43,851 bases of DNA from an uncultured Lachnospiraceae bacterium (GTDB lineage Bacteria > Bacillota > Clostridia > Lachnospirales > Lachnospiraceae): NCBI GenBank assembly GCA_958402795.1, contig CATXUX010000031.1, positions 1 to 43,851 on the forward strand, in the 5' to 3' direction. The translations under genes were made by a program, and so were the position numbers. The notes below the pieces were generated by a model. It was not told the DNA's origin and ran no database searches. It worked only from the letters and a program-made list of their open reading frames with translations. Below, one piece after another: positions 8,184 to 16,563 of this stretch (position 1 is the stretch's first letter; each line of letters starts with the position of its first letter).

Positions 8184-9578
8184 TTACCGGTTCTCCTTGT
8201 CTGTTCTGTGACGGCCTTCTGCCAAGTCTGCTATGACCTTTGGATACTTTTTATCCAGATCGTAAAACAGCAGTCCGATTGTCGTAAGCAGTATGGCAAC
8301 TGCAGGAAGCCATACAAAGGCTATCGATATGGAAGTAAGGGCGCTGCTGCTCTGAACTGCTTTTGCTGCATCAAATCCTCCCATGTTTAAGATCCAGCCA
8401 AGGACTGCCGTTCCCACTCCGGAACCGACTTTCATGCTGAAGGAAGATGCGGCATTTCCCATACCTGCTGTTCCATACCCATTATACCACTCTCCATAAG
8501 TAATGGTATCCTGAAGACAGCCGAATACGGTAGCGGAACAGCAGCCGAATCCAATGCCTTTTACAACAGAAAGGAAGCAGAGCACAGGATAGCTTGTAGT
8601 AAATCCGGTACAGATAAATCCTACAAGTGCGATAAGGATACCGATCATTAATATGGATTTTTTAGACAGCTTTTTCATTAACAGCGGCGTAAAGATCATG
8701 GTAACGATCTGTGCAATGGAAAGCAGGTTGGCGATCATTGCGTAATATTTTTCATTTCCCAGATTGTACTGGGCGAAATAAAGTGCGGAACCGAAAAAGC
8801 AGGACATCATAAAGTAGATCGCAAAGAGGCAGAAGACCATGATCAGCCAGTAACGGTTTTTCAACAGACCGATCAGTCCTTTTACAAAGGATACATGATT
8901 CTGCTGCCCATTCTCCGGATCCTGTTCTACCACACGTTCCTTGCATACGGAAAACACAAAAATGTTCAGGATCACAAAGACGATCATCAGGACAATAAAG
9001 GTCATTGTCCAGCCTTTCTGGGAATAGATATCGCCGTCGCCGAAGTAACCGGTCAGTTTCAGAACCACGGTGTTAATGGTAATGGTTCCCGCTGTGGCCA
9101 GAAGCATACGAAAATTTCCCAAAAGGCCTCTCTCATACTGGTTTGTAGTCATCAGTCCGTGAAGGGTAGCATAGTGAACATTGATCCCTGTGTAGAAAAT
9201 GGTGGATACCAGGTTGTAGGTCAGGAACATGTATACAATCTGCATTGTACCTTTCAGTCCGGCGGGCACGCTGAACATCAGTACCGTGGAGACGGCAAGC
9301 GGAATACACAGTCTCAGTATCCAGGGACGTGCTTTGCCGTATTTACTGTGGGTATGGTCCACAATATAACCCATCCCCAGATCCGAAACTCCGTCCAGAA
9401 TTTTAGAAAAAGCGATCACAGACGCGGCGATGGCTGCGTTAGCGCCAACAACATTTGTATAATATACCAGTAAAAAAGCAGAGAGCGCAGAACATACCAG
9501 GTTTCCGGCATAATCTCCCAGTCCGTATCCGAATCTTTCTATGAATGAAAGTTTAACATCTGCATTTTTATTACTCAT
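8184..9578 (-). CDS. GPH-family sugar:cation symporter (MelB-like)
   Basis: A 464-residue, 12-helix member of the glycoside-pentoside-hexuronide:cation symporter family. The N-terminus SFIERFGYGLGDYAGNLVC and the loop YIVDHTHSKYGKARPW are family signatures; the DxT/KxGKxRPW loop separates helices 2 and 3. It would import a glycoside with Na+ or H+. It lies between GH5 (13-base gap upstream) and GH30 (one-base gap downstream), so it most likely imports their substrate, a short beta-glucan or beta-glucoside. A GGAGG site lies nine bases before the ATG. Confidence 0.93.
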   Translation of the reverse strand: MSNKNADVKLSFIERFGYGLGDYAGNLVCSALSAFLLVYYTNVVGANAAIAASVIAFSKILDGVSDLGMGYIVDHTHSKYGKARPWILRLCIPLAVSTVLMFSVPAGLKGTMQIVYMFLTYNLVSTIFYTGINVHYATLHGLMTTNQYERGLLGNFRMLLATAGTITINTVVLKLTGYFGDGDIYSQKGWTMTFIVLMIVFVILNIFVFSVCKERVVEQDPENGQQNHVSFVKGLIGLLKNRYWLIMVFCLFAIYFMMSCFFGSALYFAQYNLGNEKYYAMIANLLSIAQIVTMIFTPLLMKKLSKKSILMIGILIALVGFICTGFTTSYPVLCFLSVVKGIGFGCCSATVFGCLQDTITYGEWYNGYGTAGMGNAASSFSMKVGSGVGTAVLGWILNMGGFDAAKAVQSSSALTSISIAFVWLPAVAILLTTIGLLFYDLDKKYPKVIADLAEGRHRTDKENR

Positions 9579-9591
9579 TGTATGATCCTCC

Positions 9592-10779
9592 TTATTTCTT
9601 CTCTTCTGTTACAGCTTCCTCTGAAGGAAACCATCCAAAGTCCACGCATCTTCCCAGATCCCAGCAGTCCCAGCCGGCCCACTCTTTTTCATTTACTGTA
9701 TCGATCAGAAGTTTATAACTCCAGTAAAATGATCCGGATCCTCTCTTCCATGCCGAGAGCTGTGCATTTCCGAGCTGATGATAAATGTCCTTTCGTTTTT
9801 CATTGTTCAGGTCTTCCCGGCTTTCATTTTCCAGACCGTTTAAAACGGTCTGTCCGCCCTTTGTGTCATACCCTATGGCCACAGAATTGGCCAGGCACCA
9901 TTCTCCACAGATAACAGGAAAATAGTTTTCCATTTCTGCCATATCCTCCCCCCAGTTCCGGATCGCCCGGAGATAATCTTCCAGAGACTGGCCGCAACCC
10001 GTCATTTCTGCTACCGTTAAATACTGATGGGTATCCAGGACAACGTTTTTATATCCGGGGTCCTGCATAAAATCCTTCCACATCTTCAAATGGAAGGCAT
10101 CATGGATTACCACATATTTATCTTCCGGCATATATTTTCTCAGGCGCTCATAGGCATCCAGATAGAACCGGCGGAGAAATGCAGGAGAAATTCCCTTAGA
10201 GCCTTTGGCTTTTTCCTGGTCTTTTGGCGGGTATCGTTTTTGGATTTCTGCAACGTCCCACATATCTTCCAGAACAGGCTCATTCAGAACTTCAATTCCC
10301 CAGAGTCCGGGACGGTTTCCATAGCGCATGGCAAGTCTTTCCAGCACACTTAATTCAAATTCCACTTCCTCCGGTTCCAGAGACCACTTGCAGACGCCGC
10401 AGATTCCTCCGTTGTCAAATCCGTTCTGGCTGTCCGGAGCCGTGTGAAGGTCGATGAGGATCTTCAGGCCATATCGTTCCGCCCAGTTGAACGCTTTATC
10501 CAGCTCCCGGATACATCCCAGGAAGGGAGGTCTGTCGCCGAAAATAAAATAGGGAACAGGGATGCGCACTGCTTCCATACCCATGGATTTTATCCTGCTG
10601 AAATCGCGTTCCGTAATATATTCGGACCGATGTACCTTTATCCTCGCTTCATAAACTTCTTTTGGAAGCTGGAAGGGCAGAGAACATTCGTCTTCTGCTG
10701 TGGTTCCTTCAAATAACGCGGGACTCATCCATTTTTCCAATACCAGCCAGTTTCCAAGATTTACGCCTTTTACTTTCAT
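9592..10779 (-). CDS. GH5-family glycoside hydrolase (exo-beta-1,3-glucanase-like)
   Basis: A 395-residue cytoplasmic glycoside hydrolase. Its start (VKGVNLGNWLVLEKWMSP) and the motif DLHTAPDSQNGFDNGG resemble the yeast Exg1-type GH5 subfamily of exo-beta-1,3-glucanases. The acid/base is probably E167 (IEVLNEPV) and the nucleophile E293 (VICGEWCLA). No signal peptide is present, unlike secreted fungal relatives, so it would act on imported oligosaccharides. It is the first gene of the GH5-GPH-GH30 operon and is divergent from an AraC regulator. A promoter -10 (TATAAT) lies 55 bases upstream. Confidence 0.92.
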   Translation of the reverse strand: MKVKGVNLGNWLVLEKWMSPALFEGTTAEDECSLPFQLPKEVYEARIKVHRSEYITERDFSRIKSMGMEAVRIPVPYFIFGDRPPFLGCIRELDKAFNWAERYGLKILIDLHTAPDSQNGFDNGGICGVCKWSLEPEEVEFELSVLERLAMRYGNRPGLWGIEVLNEPVLEDMWDVAEIQKRYPPKDQEKAKGSKGISPAFLRRFYLDAYERLRKYMPEDKYVVIHDAFHLKMWKDFMQDPGYKNVVLDTHQYLTVAEMTGCGQSLEDYLRAIRNWGEDMAEMENYFPVICGEWCLANSVAIGYDTKGGQTVLNGLENESREDLNNEKRKDIYHQLGNAQLSAWKRGSGSFYWSYKLLIDTVNEKEWAGWDCWDLGRCVDFGWFPSEEAVTEEKK

Positions 10780-10834
10780 TTCCGTTCTTCCTTTCTCTCT
10801 TCTGTGTCTTCATTTTAAGCAGAACGGTTTTGAA

Positions 10835-10889
10835 ATTATATCATTTTTTTTCGTTGTTTATCACGATTTTTGGAAAAATATGATATACT
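10835..10889. promoter_or_regulatory. Divergent promoter region of the beta-glucan operon and its AraC regulator
   Basis: On the minus strand a perfect TATAAT lies at 10840-10835, but there is no good -35 hexamer at 17-18 bases. This fits a promoter that needs an activator such as the divergent AraC protein. On the plus strand TATACT at 10884-10889 is a candidate -10 for the regulator. A TCGT...ACGA inverted repeat around 10851-10866 could be an operator. Confidence 0.45.
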
Positions 10890-10917
10890 GGAAAATAAAA
10901 AGGAGATGTACAGGAAT

Positions 10918-12141
10918 ATGAATATCCATGCATTAATGGAATACCTCTCCAGACAGCTTCATACCATCCTGCGAAGATACGACTGCCGGGGAAGATTATT
11001 GGAACAGGTCTGCGAACGTGCAGATTTAGAGGATTATATCAGTGAAGAAACAGAAAAAATGATATCAGTGACCTTTCAAAAGAGTGTCTGCCAGGCTCCT
11101 GTGATCGCTGCAGACAGTCATAATGTCGCCTATGCCATGGCTTCGGGAGAGCAGGGGAGATTTCTCATCGGTCCTGTCTGTCTTCTGGGAAACACCCGGT
11201 ATAAGCACAGACTCCCGGATCTTCCGGAAGTCTCCGAAGACTGGCTGTCAGCGCTCCATCATTGTATGCCCTACTCTCTACTGAAAGAAGCTTTGTTTGT
11301 GCATAATCTTTTCCATACAGAATCCCTGACTCTTCAGAAGGCCTTTGACTTTAACTGCCTGGACGCCCGGACAAGCTACAACGTACAGAAAAATTTTACA
11401 GATATTACTTTTGAAAATCAGGAATATACCAGCCGGCATAATCCTTATGACCAGGAAATACGGGAACTGTCAAGCATTACCGCAGGAGACACAGAACAGC
11501 TTTCCAAAAGCTGGGAGGAAGATTACGACGGGCACATCGGTATTCTTGCGAAAAACTCTCTGCGCCACTGCCAGAATCTGGGGATCGTTCTGGTCACCTT
11601 AGGCGCCAGAGCTGCCATTAAAGGAGGCGTTATACCAGAAGCCGCCTTTTCCCTCAGCGACAGTTATATCAATCAGATCGAAGAAGTAAAAAATGCAGAG
11701 GCAGCCATTTCTCTGGGAAGACAGGCAGAATATCAGTACGCTGTTCTGGTAAAAGAAATCCGGGAACAAAAAGAATCCCATCTGGAACCTCATACTCCCA
11801 ACTCAAGAATCAGCAGCTGCAAAGACTATATTTATTCCCACCTTCATGAAAAGCTCTCTGCCTCGGATGTGGCAAAAGCCATGCTCATGAGTCCCAGCTA
11901 CCTTTCGGACCTGTTCAAAAAAGAAGAAGGGATCACCATAACCGAATTTATTCTTCAGGAGAAGATCAAGCTGGTAAAAAATATGCTGGTATACTCCCGG
12001 TATTCTTATATCGAGATTGCCAATTATCTGGGATTTTCTTCCCAGAGCTACCTCGGGGCAAAGTTCAAAAAAGTTACCGGTATGACTCTTCACCAATATA
12101 GGGAGCGGTACGGTGTGAAAGAATTTGATACCGGGAAATAA
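10918..12141 (+). CDS. AraC-family transcriptional regulator of the beta-glucan operon
   Basis: A regulator of about 407 residues. The last 100 residues form a double helix-turn-helix of the AraC type (LSASDVAKAMLMSPSYLSDL, then YIEIANYLGFSSQSY and FKKVTGMTLHQYR). The long N-terminal part of about 290 residues is not a simple cupin and is probably the sensor. I chose the ATG at 10918 (MNIHALMEYL), 12 bases after GGAG; an earlier in-frame ATG at 10906 touches that site, so the start is not certain. It is divergent from the GH5-GPH-GH30 operon and is its likely activator. Its stop codon is immediately followed by an acetyltransferase fragment. Confidence 0.9.
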   Translation: MNIHALMEYLSRQLHTILRRYDCRGRLLEQVCERADLEDYISEETEKMISVTFQKSVCQAPVIAADSHNVAYAMASGEQGRFLIGPVCLLGNTRYKHRLPDLPEVSEDWLSALHHCMPYSLLKEALFVHNLFHTESLTLQKAFDFNCLDARTSYNVQKNFTDITFENQEYTSRHNPYDQEIRELSSITAGDTEQLSKSWEEDYDGHIGILAKNSLRHCQNLGIVLVTLGARAAIKGGVIPEAAFSLSDSYINQIEEVKNAEAAISLGRQAEYQYAVLVKEIREQKESHLEPHTPNSRISSCKDYIYSHLHEKLSASDVAKAMLMSPSYLSDLFKKEEGITITEFILQEKIKLVKNMLVYSRYSYIEIANYLGFSSQSYLGAKFKKVTGMTLHQYRERYGVKEFDTGK

Positions 12142-12216
12142 CTTCGCTGTTGCTATGACATGGCTGGGAATATCCTTTGTCACCACCGCCCCTGAGCCAA
12201 TCACAACATCATAATC
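12142..12216 (-). pseudogene. Fragment of a hexapeptide-repeat acetyltransferase
   Basis: Twenty-five codons in one minus-strand frame read DYDVVIGSGAVVTKDIPSHV and on to ATAK. This matches a hexapeptide acyltransferase core, for example GDNVVIGAGSVVTRDIPDWC in the intact gene at 12279-12914. Neither side of the fragment continues the homology. It abuts the AraC stop codon, which suggests a deletion or insertion junction. Confidence 0.55.
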
Positions 12217-12278
12217 CGTAAAACACTGGCTACTGTTTTTCATAGGCGCAAAAATACTGAAGTCCCAGCCTCTTCAGC

Positions 12279-12914
12279 CTAAAATTCCATCCGCTCCAAA
12301 ATATCCTGCCATGCCTCTTCGTCTATCTCCTCGTCACGGAACAGTTTCCGTCTGTCCTTTTCCGTAATCTTCCGGATAACCCTGCATGGATTGCCTGCCG
12401 CGATACACCAGTCAGGGATATCCCTTGTCACCACGCTGCCGGCGCCGATCACCACGTTATCCCCTATATGTACGCCGGGGCATACCACCGTGTTTCCCCC
12501 GATCCATACGTTATCCCCTACCGTCACTTCCTTGCCATACTCATATGCCGAATTGCGGCTGACCGGATGGATAGGATGTCCCGCCGTGTAGATTGCCACA
12601 TTGGGAGCCAACTGGCAGTTATCGCCTATCTTGATTTTTGCCACGTCTAAAAGCGTACAGTTATAGTTTGCAAAGAAATTCTTTCCCACTTCGATATGTT
12701 TTCCATAATCGCAGTAGAACGGCGGGTTCACAAAAGCGTCCTCAGATTTCCCGAAAAGCTCCTTTACTGTTTCCTTAATCCCCGCAAAATCCGAACGATC
12801 CATAAAATTCAGTTTCTGCAAGATTTTTCTGCATACAAGCTGTTCCTCAAAAACCGTATCATCCGAAATATACGCCAGTCCTGCATCCCGGCGCTGTCTG
12901 TTTGTCATATCCAT
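12279..12914 (-). CDS. Maltose/galactoside-type O-acetyltransferase
   Basis: A 211-residue left-handed beta-helix acetyltransferase. It has the N-terminal Maa domain (RRDAGLAYISDDTVFEEQ, FNPP-like VNPPFYCDYG) followed by hexapeptide repeats (KIGDNCQLAPNVAIYTAGHP, VTVGDNVWIGGNTVVCPGV). The conserved H of YTAGHPIHP is the likely catalytic base. It transfers acetyl from acetyl-CoA to a sugar hydroxyl in the cytoplasm. The ATG at 12914 (MDMTNRQRRDAG) is nine bases from GGAGG; two ATGs upstream are too close to it. The C-terminal 35 residues past the helix are charged. Confidence 0.92.
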   Translation of the reverse strand: MDMTNRQRRDAGLAYISDDTVFEEQLVCRKILQKLNFMDRSDFAGIKETVKELFGKSEDAFVNPPFYCDYGKHIEVGKNFFANYNCTLLDVAKIKIGDNCQLAPNVAIYTAGHPIHPVSRNSAYEYGKEVTVGDNVWIGGNTVVCPGVHIGDNVVIGAGSVVTRDIPDWCIAAGNPCRVIRKITEKDRRKLFRDEEIDEEAWQDILERMEF

Positions 12915-12954
12915 TTTCATCATCCTCCGTTTTTTTGTTTTATTTTACCATATT

Positions 12955-13029
12955 CACTAAGCTCGTGAAAGACCTCGCTAAGTGTCTAGGCATATATTCT
13001 CACTAGGCTCGAAAGGACCTCGCCAAGTG
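12955..13029 (-). repeat. Two imperfect hairpin-forming repeats with compensatory changes
   Basis: Two related units of 30 and 29 bases lie at 12955-12984 and 13001-13029. Each can fold with 8-base arms: CACTAAGC/GCTAAGTG and CACTAGGC/GCCAAGTG. Position six of the arm is A-T in one copy and G-C in the other. Position five is a mismatch in both. On the minus strand the inner part reads GAG...CGA in both, which would give two tandem G.A pairs closed by G-C. They lie in the 158 bases between the second MATE gene and the acetyltransferase, on the strand of both genes. Confidence 0.6.
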
Positions 13030-13039
13030 TTCATATAAT

Positions 13040-13067
13040 ACTACAATTTTAATCTGTAGTCTTTTTT
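13040..13067 (+). terminator. Weak terminator-like hairpin
   Basis: ACTACA (13040-13045) pairs with TGTAGT (13055-13060) and is followed on the plus strand by C and six T residues. No plus-strand gene precedes it, so it may instead be a weak two-way terminator near the MATE stop, or end a small RNA that includes the two hairpin repeats. Confidence 0.35.
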
Positions 13068-13072
13068 AATTT

Positions 13073-14443
13073 TCATTCTGCTTTCGCCTTTCCATTATTC
13101 ACCGTAAGATCTTTGACCCATTTATATTTTTTATAATGGCGATACACCGCCGGAAGCTTTACAATCTCATCCAGATTGACAATAAAATATACAGCCGGCA
13201 CCGGAAGTTTCAGCACAAATGCCGTCAGAAGTCCAAGCGGTACGGTAATACACCACATGGTCACTGTATCACACAGAAAACCGAATTTGGAATCCCCTCC
13301 TGCACAAAAAATACCTGCAATTGTCGTTCCGTTCACAGACTTTCCCACCATGTAGTAGGAACACATGACAAGCATCCATTTGAGATATGCATTTGCAGTA
13401 ACACTTAAATCCGTCACCGCGAGGATCAGAGGACTTAAGGCAAGCAGCACGATTCCTGATGCCGCACCACACAGGACAGACAATCTGCACAGCCTGCCTC
13501 CATATTCTTTTGCCTTATCCAGCCTGCCGGCTCCCAGTTCATTGCCAACCATGATCCCGCCGCCGCTCCCAAGTCCCAGGCAGAAGCAAGAAACAAGGTT
13601 TTTCACAATATTGGCAATCGAATTGGCCGCGACGGCATCCGACCCAAGATGCCCCATGATAACGGAATACATGGTAAATCCCACACCCCAGACAATCTCG
13701 TTGCCAAGAACGGGAGAAGAATATTTCCAAAAATCGTGCCGCAATCGTCTGTCATTGTGTATCATGTGACATATCCTCAGTTTCGCGCTATCTTTTTTTA
13801 CGGTTTCAAAAATACACCACGCCACCTCTATTACTCTGGCAATCACCGTGGCCAGCGCTGCACCCGCAATTCCCATTTGGGGTAATCCAAACCAGCCAAA
13901 GATAAGAATTGCGTTCAATATGATATTGACCACCACACTTACAGAACTGATCACGCTGGCTTTTGCCGCTTTGCCCGTGTTCTTCAATATACAGAGATAT
14001 ACCTGTGAGATACCTGTCAGCAAAAACGACGGGGAGACCGTCCGCAGGTAAACCCTGCCGCCTTCAATCAATGGCAGCTCGTTTGTAAATATACGCATTA
14101 AAGATCCCGGAATACACATTCCCGCAAGGAAAAATAATAACGAAACCGCTGCGGTAACTTTCATAACATAGGCAAAAATCCGTTCAACAGTCTCTTTATC
14201 TTCCTTTCCCCAATACTGGGCAGCGAACATGGAAAGTCCTATCGTCATGGCCATGAGAAATAAATTTTCAACAAATGTAACCTGGCTTGCAAGGGATACC
14301 GCAGACAGAGAATCCTGCGTCAGCATACCGAGCATAAGTGCGTCAGACGCACTGACCAGCGCCAGCATGAACTGCTGGAAAGCAATGGGAAACACAAGCG
14401 TCAACAACTTTTTTGTAAAATCATAGGATTTTTTCTCTTTCAT
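13073..14443 (-). CDS. MATE-family efflux transporter
   Basis: A 456-residue polytopic membrane protein of the MATE family (LTLVFPIAFQQFMLALVSAS, then SMFAAQYWGKEDKE, a loop of the NorM/DinF type). Twelve helices in two halves are expected. It would export a small organic compound using an ion gradient. It is divergent from an AraC regulator across 109 bases, so that protein may control it. It is more distant from the MATE proteins at 3063 and 28736 than simple duplication would give. Confidence 0.92.
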   Translation of the reverse strand: MKEKKSYDFTKKLLTLVFPIAFQQFMLALVSASDALMLGMLTQDSLSAVSLASQVTFVENLFLMAMTIGLSMFAAQYWGKEDKETVERIFAYVMKVTAAVSLLFFLAGMCIPGSLMRIFTNELPLIEGGRVYLRTVSPSFLLTGISQVYLCILKNTGKAAKASVISSVSVVVNIILNAILIFGWFGLPQMGIAGAALATVIARVIEVAWCIFETVKKDSAKLRICHMIHNDRRLRHDFWKYSSPVLGNEIVWGVGFTMYSVIMGHLGSDAVAANSIANIVKNLVSCFCLGLGSGGGIMVGNELGAGRLDKAKEYGGRLCRLSVLCGAASGIVLLALSPLILAVTDLSVTANAYLKWMLVMCSYYMVGKSVNGTTIAGIFCAGGDSKFGFLCDTVTMWCITVPLGLLTAFVLKLPVPAVYFIVNLDEIVKLPAVYRHYKKYKWVKDLTVNNGKAKAE

Positions 14444-14552
14444 CTTTTCATCCGCCTAATATGTTTTTATTTGACAATATCAGGTTTTTGCATTAAAATC
14501 ATTCAGTATTCTCTGTTTTTATATAACAATTTTCCATTTATGAGGTGATTTT

Positions 14553-15476
14553 ATGGATAACAACACAAAATACTGCTCTGTGTTCAATTCAGATTCCTCT
14601 GAAACGGTTGCATATAATAATCCTCAGTTTCCCGCTTATGTAGTATACGGGCTCCTTTCCTCCTATCCGGACTATTCTGCCGTCAGTCACTGGCACAAGG
14701 ATCTGGAGTTTATTCTGATAAAAAGTGGAACTATGACCTATAATGTAAACGGTCGGCTGATTGAACTGGAGGAAGGCAGCGGAATCATGGTAAACAGCTA
14801 TCAGCTCCATTATGGTTTTTCCGCGGAACATAACGAATGCGAATTTGTCTGCATCCTGCTCTCCCCGGAATTATTGCAGGTGAACGGTTGGTTTTACCAG
14901 AACTATATTGAGCCAGTCACTGAAAATTCAGCATACCCTTACCTGTATCTCAGCCGGAATGGCTGGATGGCATCCGTCATGGAAAAACTGGATGAGATTT
15001 ATGCGTCTTTTGGCAAAATCCCCGCAGAACCTTTATCCTATTTTGAATTGCTGGAAGATTATTTTATGCTCATGAAAATATTGTATGAAAATCTTGATCT
15101 TGATATTGGAAGACAGACCCGGAAACCGGAATCTCCCGACCTGTCTTCCCTCAGAAACATGATGACCTACATAGAAGAACACTACATGGAACACATCACC
15201 CTGACAGATATCGCCCTGTCCGGCGCCTGCTGCAAAAGTAAATGTTCCCTGCTCTTTAAAAAGTATCTGCGCGATACCCCTATCACTTATACCACGAAAC
15301 TCAGGCTGCAAAAAAGCCTTTCCACGCTGCTTGACTCAAATAGCAGTATCGCTGACATAGCCTATGAATATGGTTTTGGCGGGGCAAGCTATTACTGCGA
15401 AACTTTCAAGAAATATTACGGAATGCCACCGCTGGTATATAGAAAGTTACAGCGTTTTAAAAGTTCTGCAAAGTAA
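14553..15476 (+). CDS. AraC-family transcriptional regulator with cupin sensor
   Basis: A 307-residue regulator. The N-terminal half contains an AraC-type cupin ligand domain (SHWHKDLEFILIKSG, then GRLIELEEGSGIMVNS). The C-terminal hundred residues hold two helix-turn-helix units (HITLTDIALSGACCKSKCSL and SSIADIAYEYGFGGASY), ending GMPPLVYRKLQ. A GAGGTGA site precedes the ATG. It is divergent from the MATE gene at 13073-14443, the probable target. The motif CCKSKCS in the first recognition helix region is cysteine-rich for this family. The 3' end overlaps a lipoprotein remnant on the other strand. Confidence 0.92.
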   Translation: MDNNTKYCSVFNSDSSETVAYNNPQFPAYVVYGLLSSYPDYSAVSHWHKDLEFILIKSGTMTYNVNGRLIELEEGSGIMVNSYQLHYGFSAEHNECEFVCILLSPELLQVNGWFYQNYIEPVTENSAYPYLYLSRNGWMASVMEKLDEIYASFGKIPAEPLSYFELLEDYFMLMKILYENLDLDIGRQTRKPESPDLSSLRNMMTYIEEHYMEHITLTDIALSGACCKSKCSLLFKKYLRDTPITYTTKLRLQKSLSTLLDSNSSIADIAYEYGFGGASYYCETFKKYYGMPPLVYRKLQRFKSSAK

Positions 15477-15567
15477 TGTTGGTATTGTCAGAGTCATTCG
15501 CTGCCCTGCAGGCCGTCAGTCCAAGCATCAGTGCAGCAGCTAATACAAATGCGAGTTTCCTTTTCAT
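15457..15567 (-). pseudogene. Lipoprotein gene remnant: signal peptide only
   Basis: From an ATG at 15567 with an AAAGGAA site, the minus strand encodes a clean lipoprotein signal (MKRKLAFVLAAALMLGLTAC, lipobox LTAC with Cys20). After only 16 more codons the frame stops inside the 3' end of the AraC gene. The mature protein is missing. The promoter side faces the LysR gene at 15696, so this was probably the LysR target gene before a deletion fused it to the AraC end. Confidence 0.65.
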
Positions 15568-15659
15568 GTTTCTTTCGTTCCTTTCTTACTGCCTTTACCT
15601 TAATTGGTAATGTGAAAAGAATCGGCCAGAAAAATTTCCCCATTTACTTTGGAATCTGT

Positions 15660-15665
15660 TATAAT
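15660..15665 (+). promoter_or_regulatory. -10 element of the LysR gene
   Basis: A perfect TATAAT lies 30 bases before the LysR start codon. The matching -35 is poor (candidate TTTCCC at 15635-15640), which is common for autoregulated LysR genes. Confidence 0.5.
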
Positions 15666-15695
15666 ACAGACACATACTGCGAAGGAGAACTTGCC

Positions 15696-16544
15696 ATGGC
15701 CGAATTGAATCAGTTTTACCAGTTGGTTACCATTGCCGATACCGGCACACTTTCAAAAACCGCAGAGATTGTCCATATCTCTCAGCCGGCGCTTACACGT
15801 TCCATGCAGAAACTGGAAGCTGAATGGAATGTAACGCTATTTGACCGGCAGAAAAATAAAATTACTCTGAACAAGACAGGGGAACTTGCCGTCCAGTATG
15901 CCAGACGGATTCTGGACGATGTAAATACAATGACAGATGCGATTCAGTCTTATGACCGGAGCCTGCATACCATATCTATCGGAACCTGCGCTCCCGGTCC
16001 TTTACTGGAATTACTCCCGGAACTGACAGAGCGCTTCTATGGAATGGCGCTGAACTCTGAAACAGTTCCTTTGGAATGCTTACTTCCCGGATTAGAAAAA
16101 GGCACCTACCAGATCATCATTACCGATCAGGAAGTAACTGCGCCGGACATTCTCTGCCAGGCGTTTTGTACGGAAGAACTTTACCTTACCGTCCCTCCGG
16201 CACATCCTCTTGCAAACAGCAAAGAGGGTATTTATCTGGATGATCTGGCAGGAGAAACCATGCTCCTTTTCAAAGAAATCGGCATTTGGAAAGAGAGAGT
16301 GATCTCCAAAATGCCGGAAACAAACTTCATTCTTCAGGATCAGGATGAAACTTTCTCTGCGCTCATCCAGGCTTCCGCACTACCCGCCTTTGCTTCAGAC
16401 CTGACCCTAAAACACAGCGAACAATGGGCAGAGCGAACTAACCGTCTGGTGCTTCCCATCCTTGACCCGGAAGCTCATATCAGCTTTTATTGCTGTGTCC
16501 ATAAATCTCATAAGACCTATCTTCCGGCGGATCGCAATAGGTAA
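15696..16544 (+). CDS. LysR-family transcriptional regulator
   Basis: A 282-residue LysR-type regulator. The helix-turn-helix is clear (FYQLVTIADTGTLSKTAEIV, then HISQPALTRSMQKLEAEWNV and FDRQKNKITLNKTG). The remaining 200 residues form the effector domain. I chose the ATG at 15696 (MAELNQFYQL) because GGAG lies nine bases upstream; longer frames run into the promoter. The divergent neighbour is only a lipoprotein remnant, so its original target appears to be lost. It is convergent with the permease gene. It is not close to the other two LysR proteins here. Confidence 0.92.
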   Translation: MAELNQFYQLVTIADTGTLSKTAEIVHISQPALTRSMQKLEAEWNVTLFDRQKNKITLNKTGELAVQYARRILDDVNTMTDAIQSYDRSLHTISIGTCAPGPLLELLPELTERFYGMALNSETVPLECLLPGLEKGTYQIIITDQEVTAPDILCQAFCTEELYLTVPPAHPLANSKEGIYLDDLAGETMLLFKEIGIWKERVISKMPETNFILQDQDETFSALIQASALPAFASDLTLKHSEQWAERTNRLVLPILDPEAHISFYCCVHKSHKTYLPADRNR

Positions 16545-16563
16545 AAATCTGCTGTCTCACACA

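Noticed and set aside
12955..13029. CRISPR array
   Set aside because: Only two imperfect units with an internal hairpin and a 16-base spacer; no cas genes are nearby.
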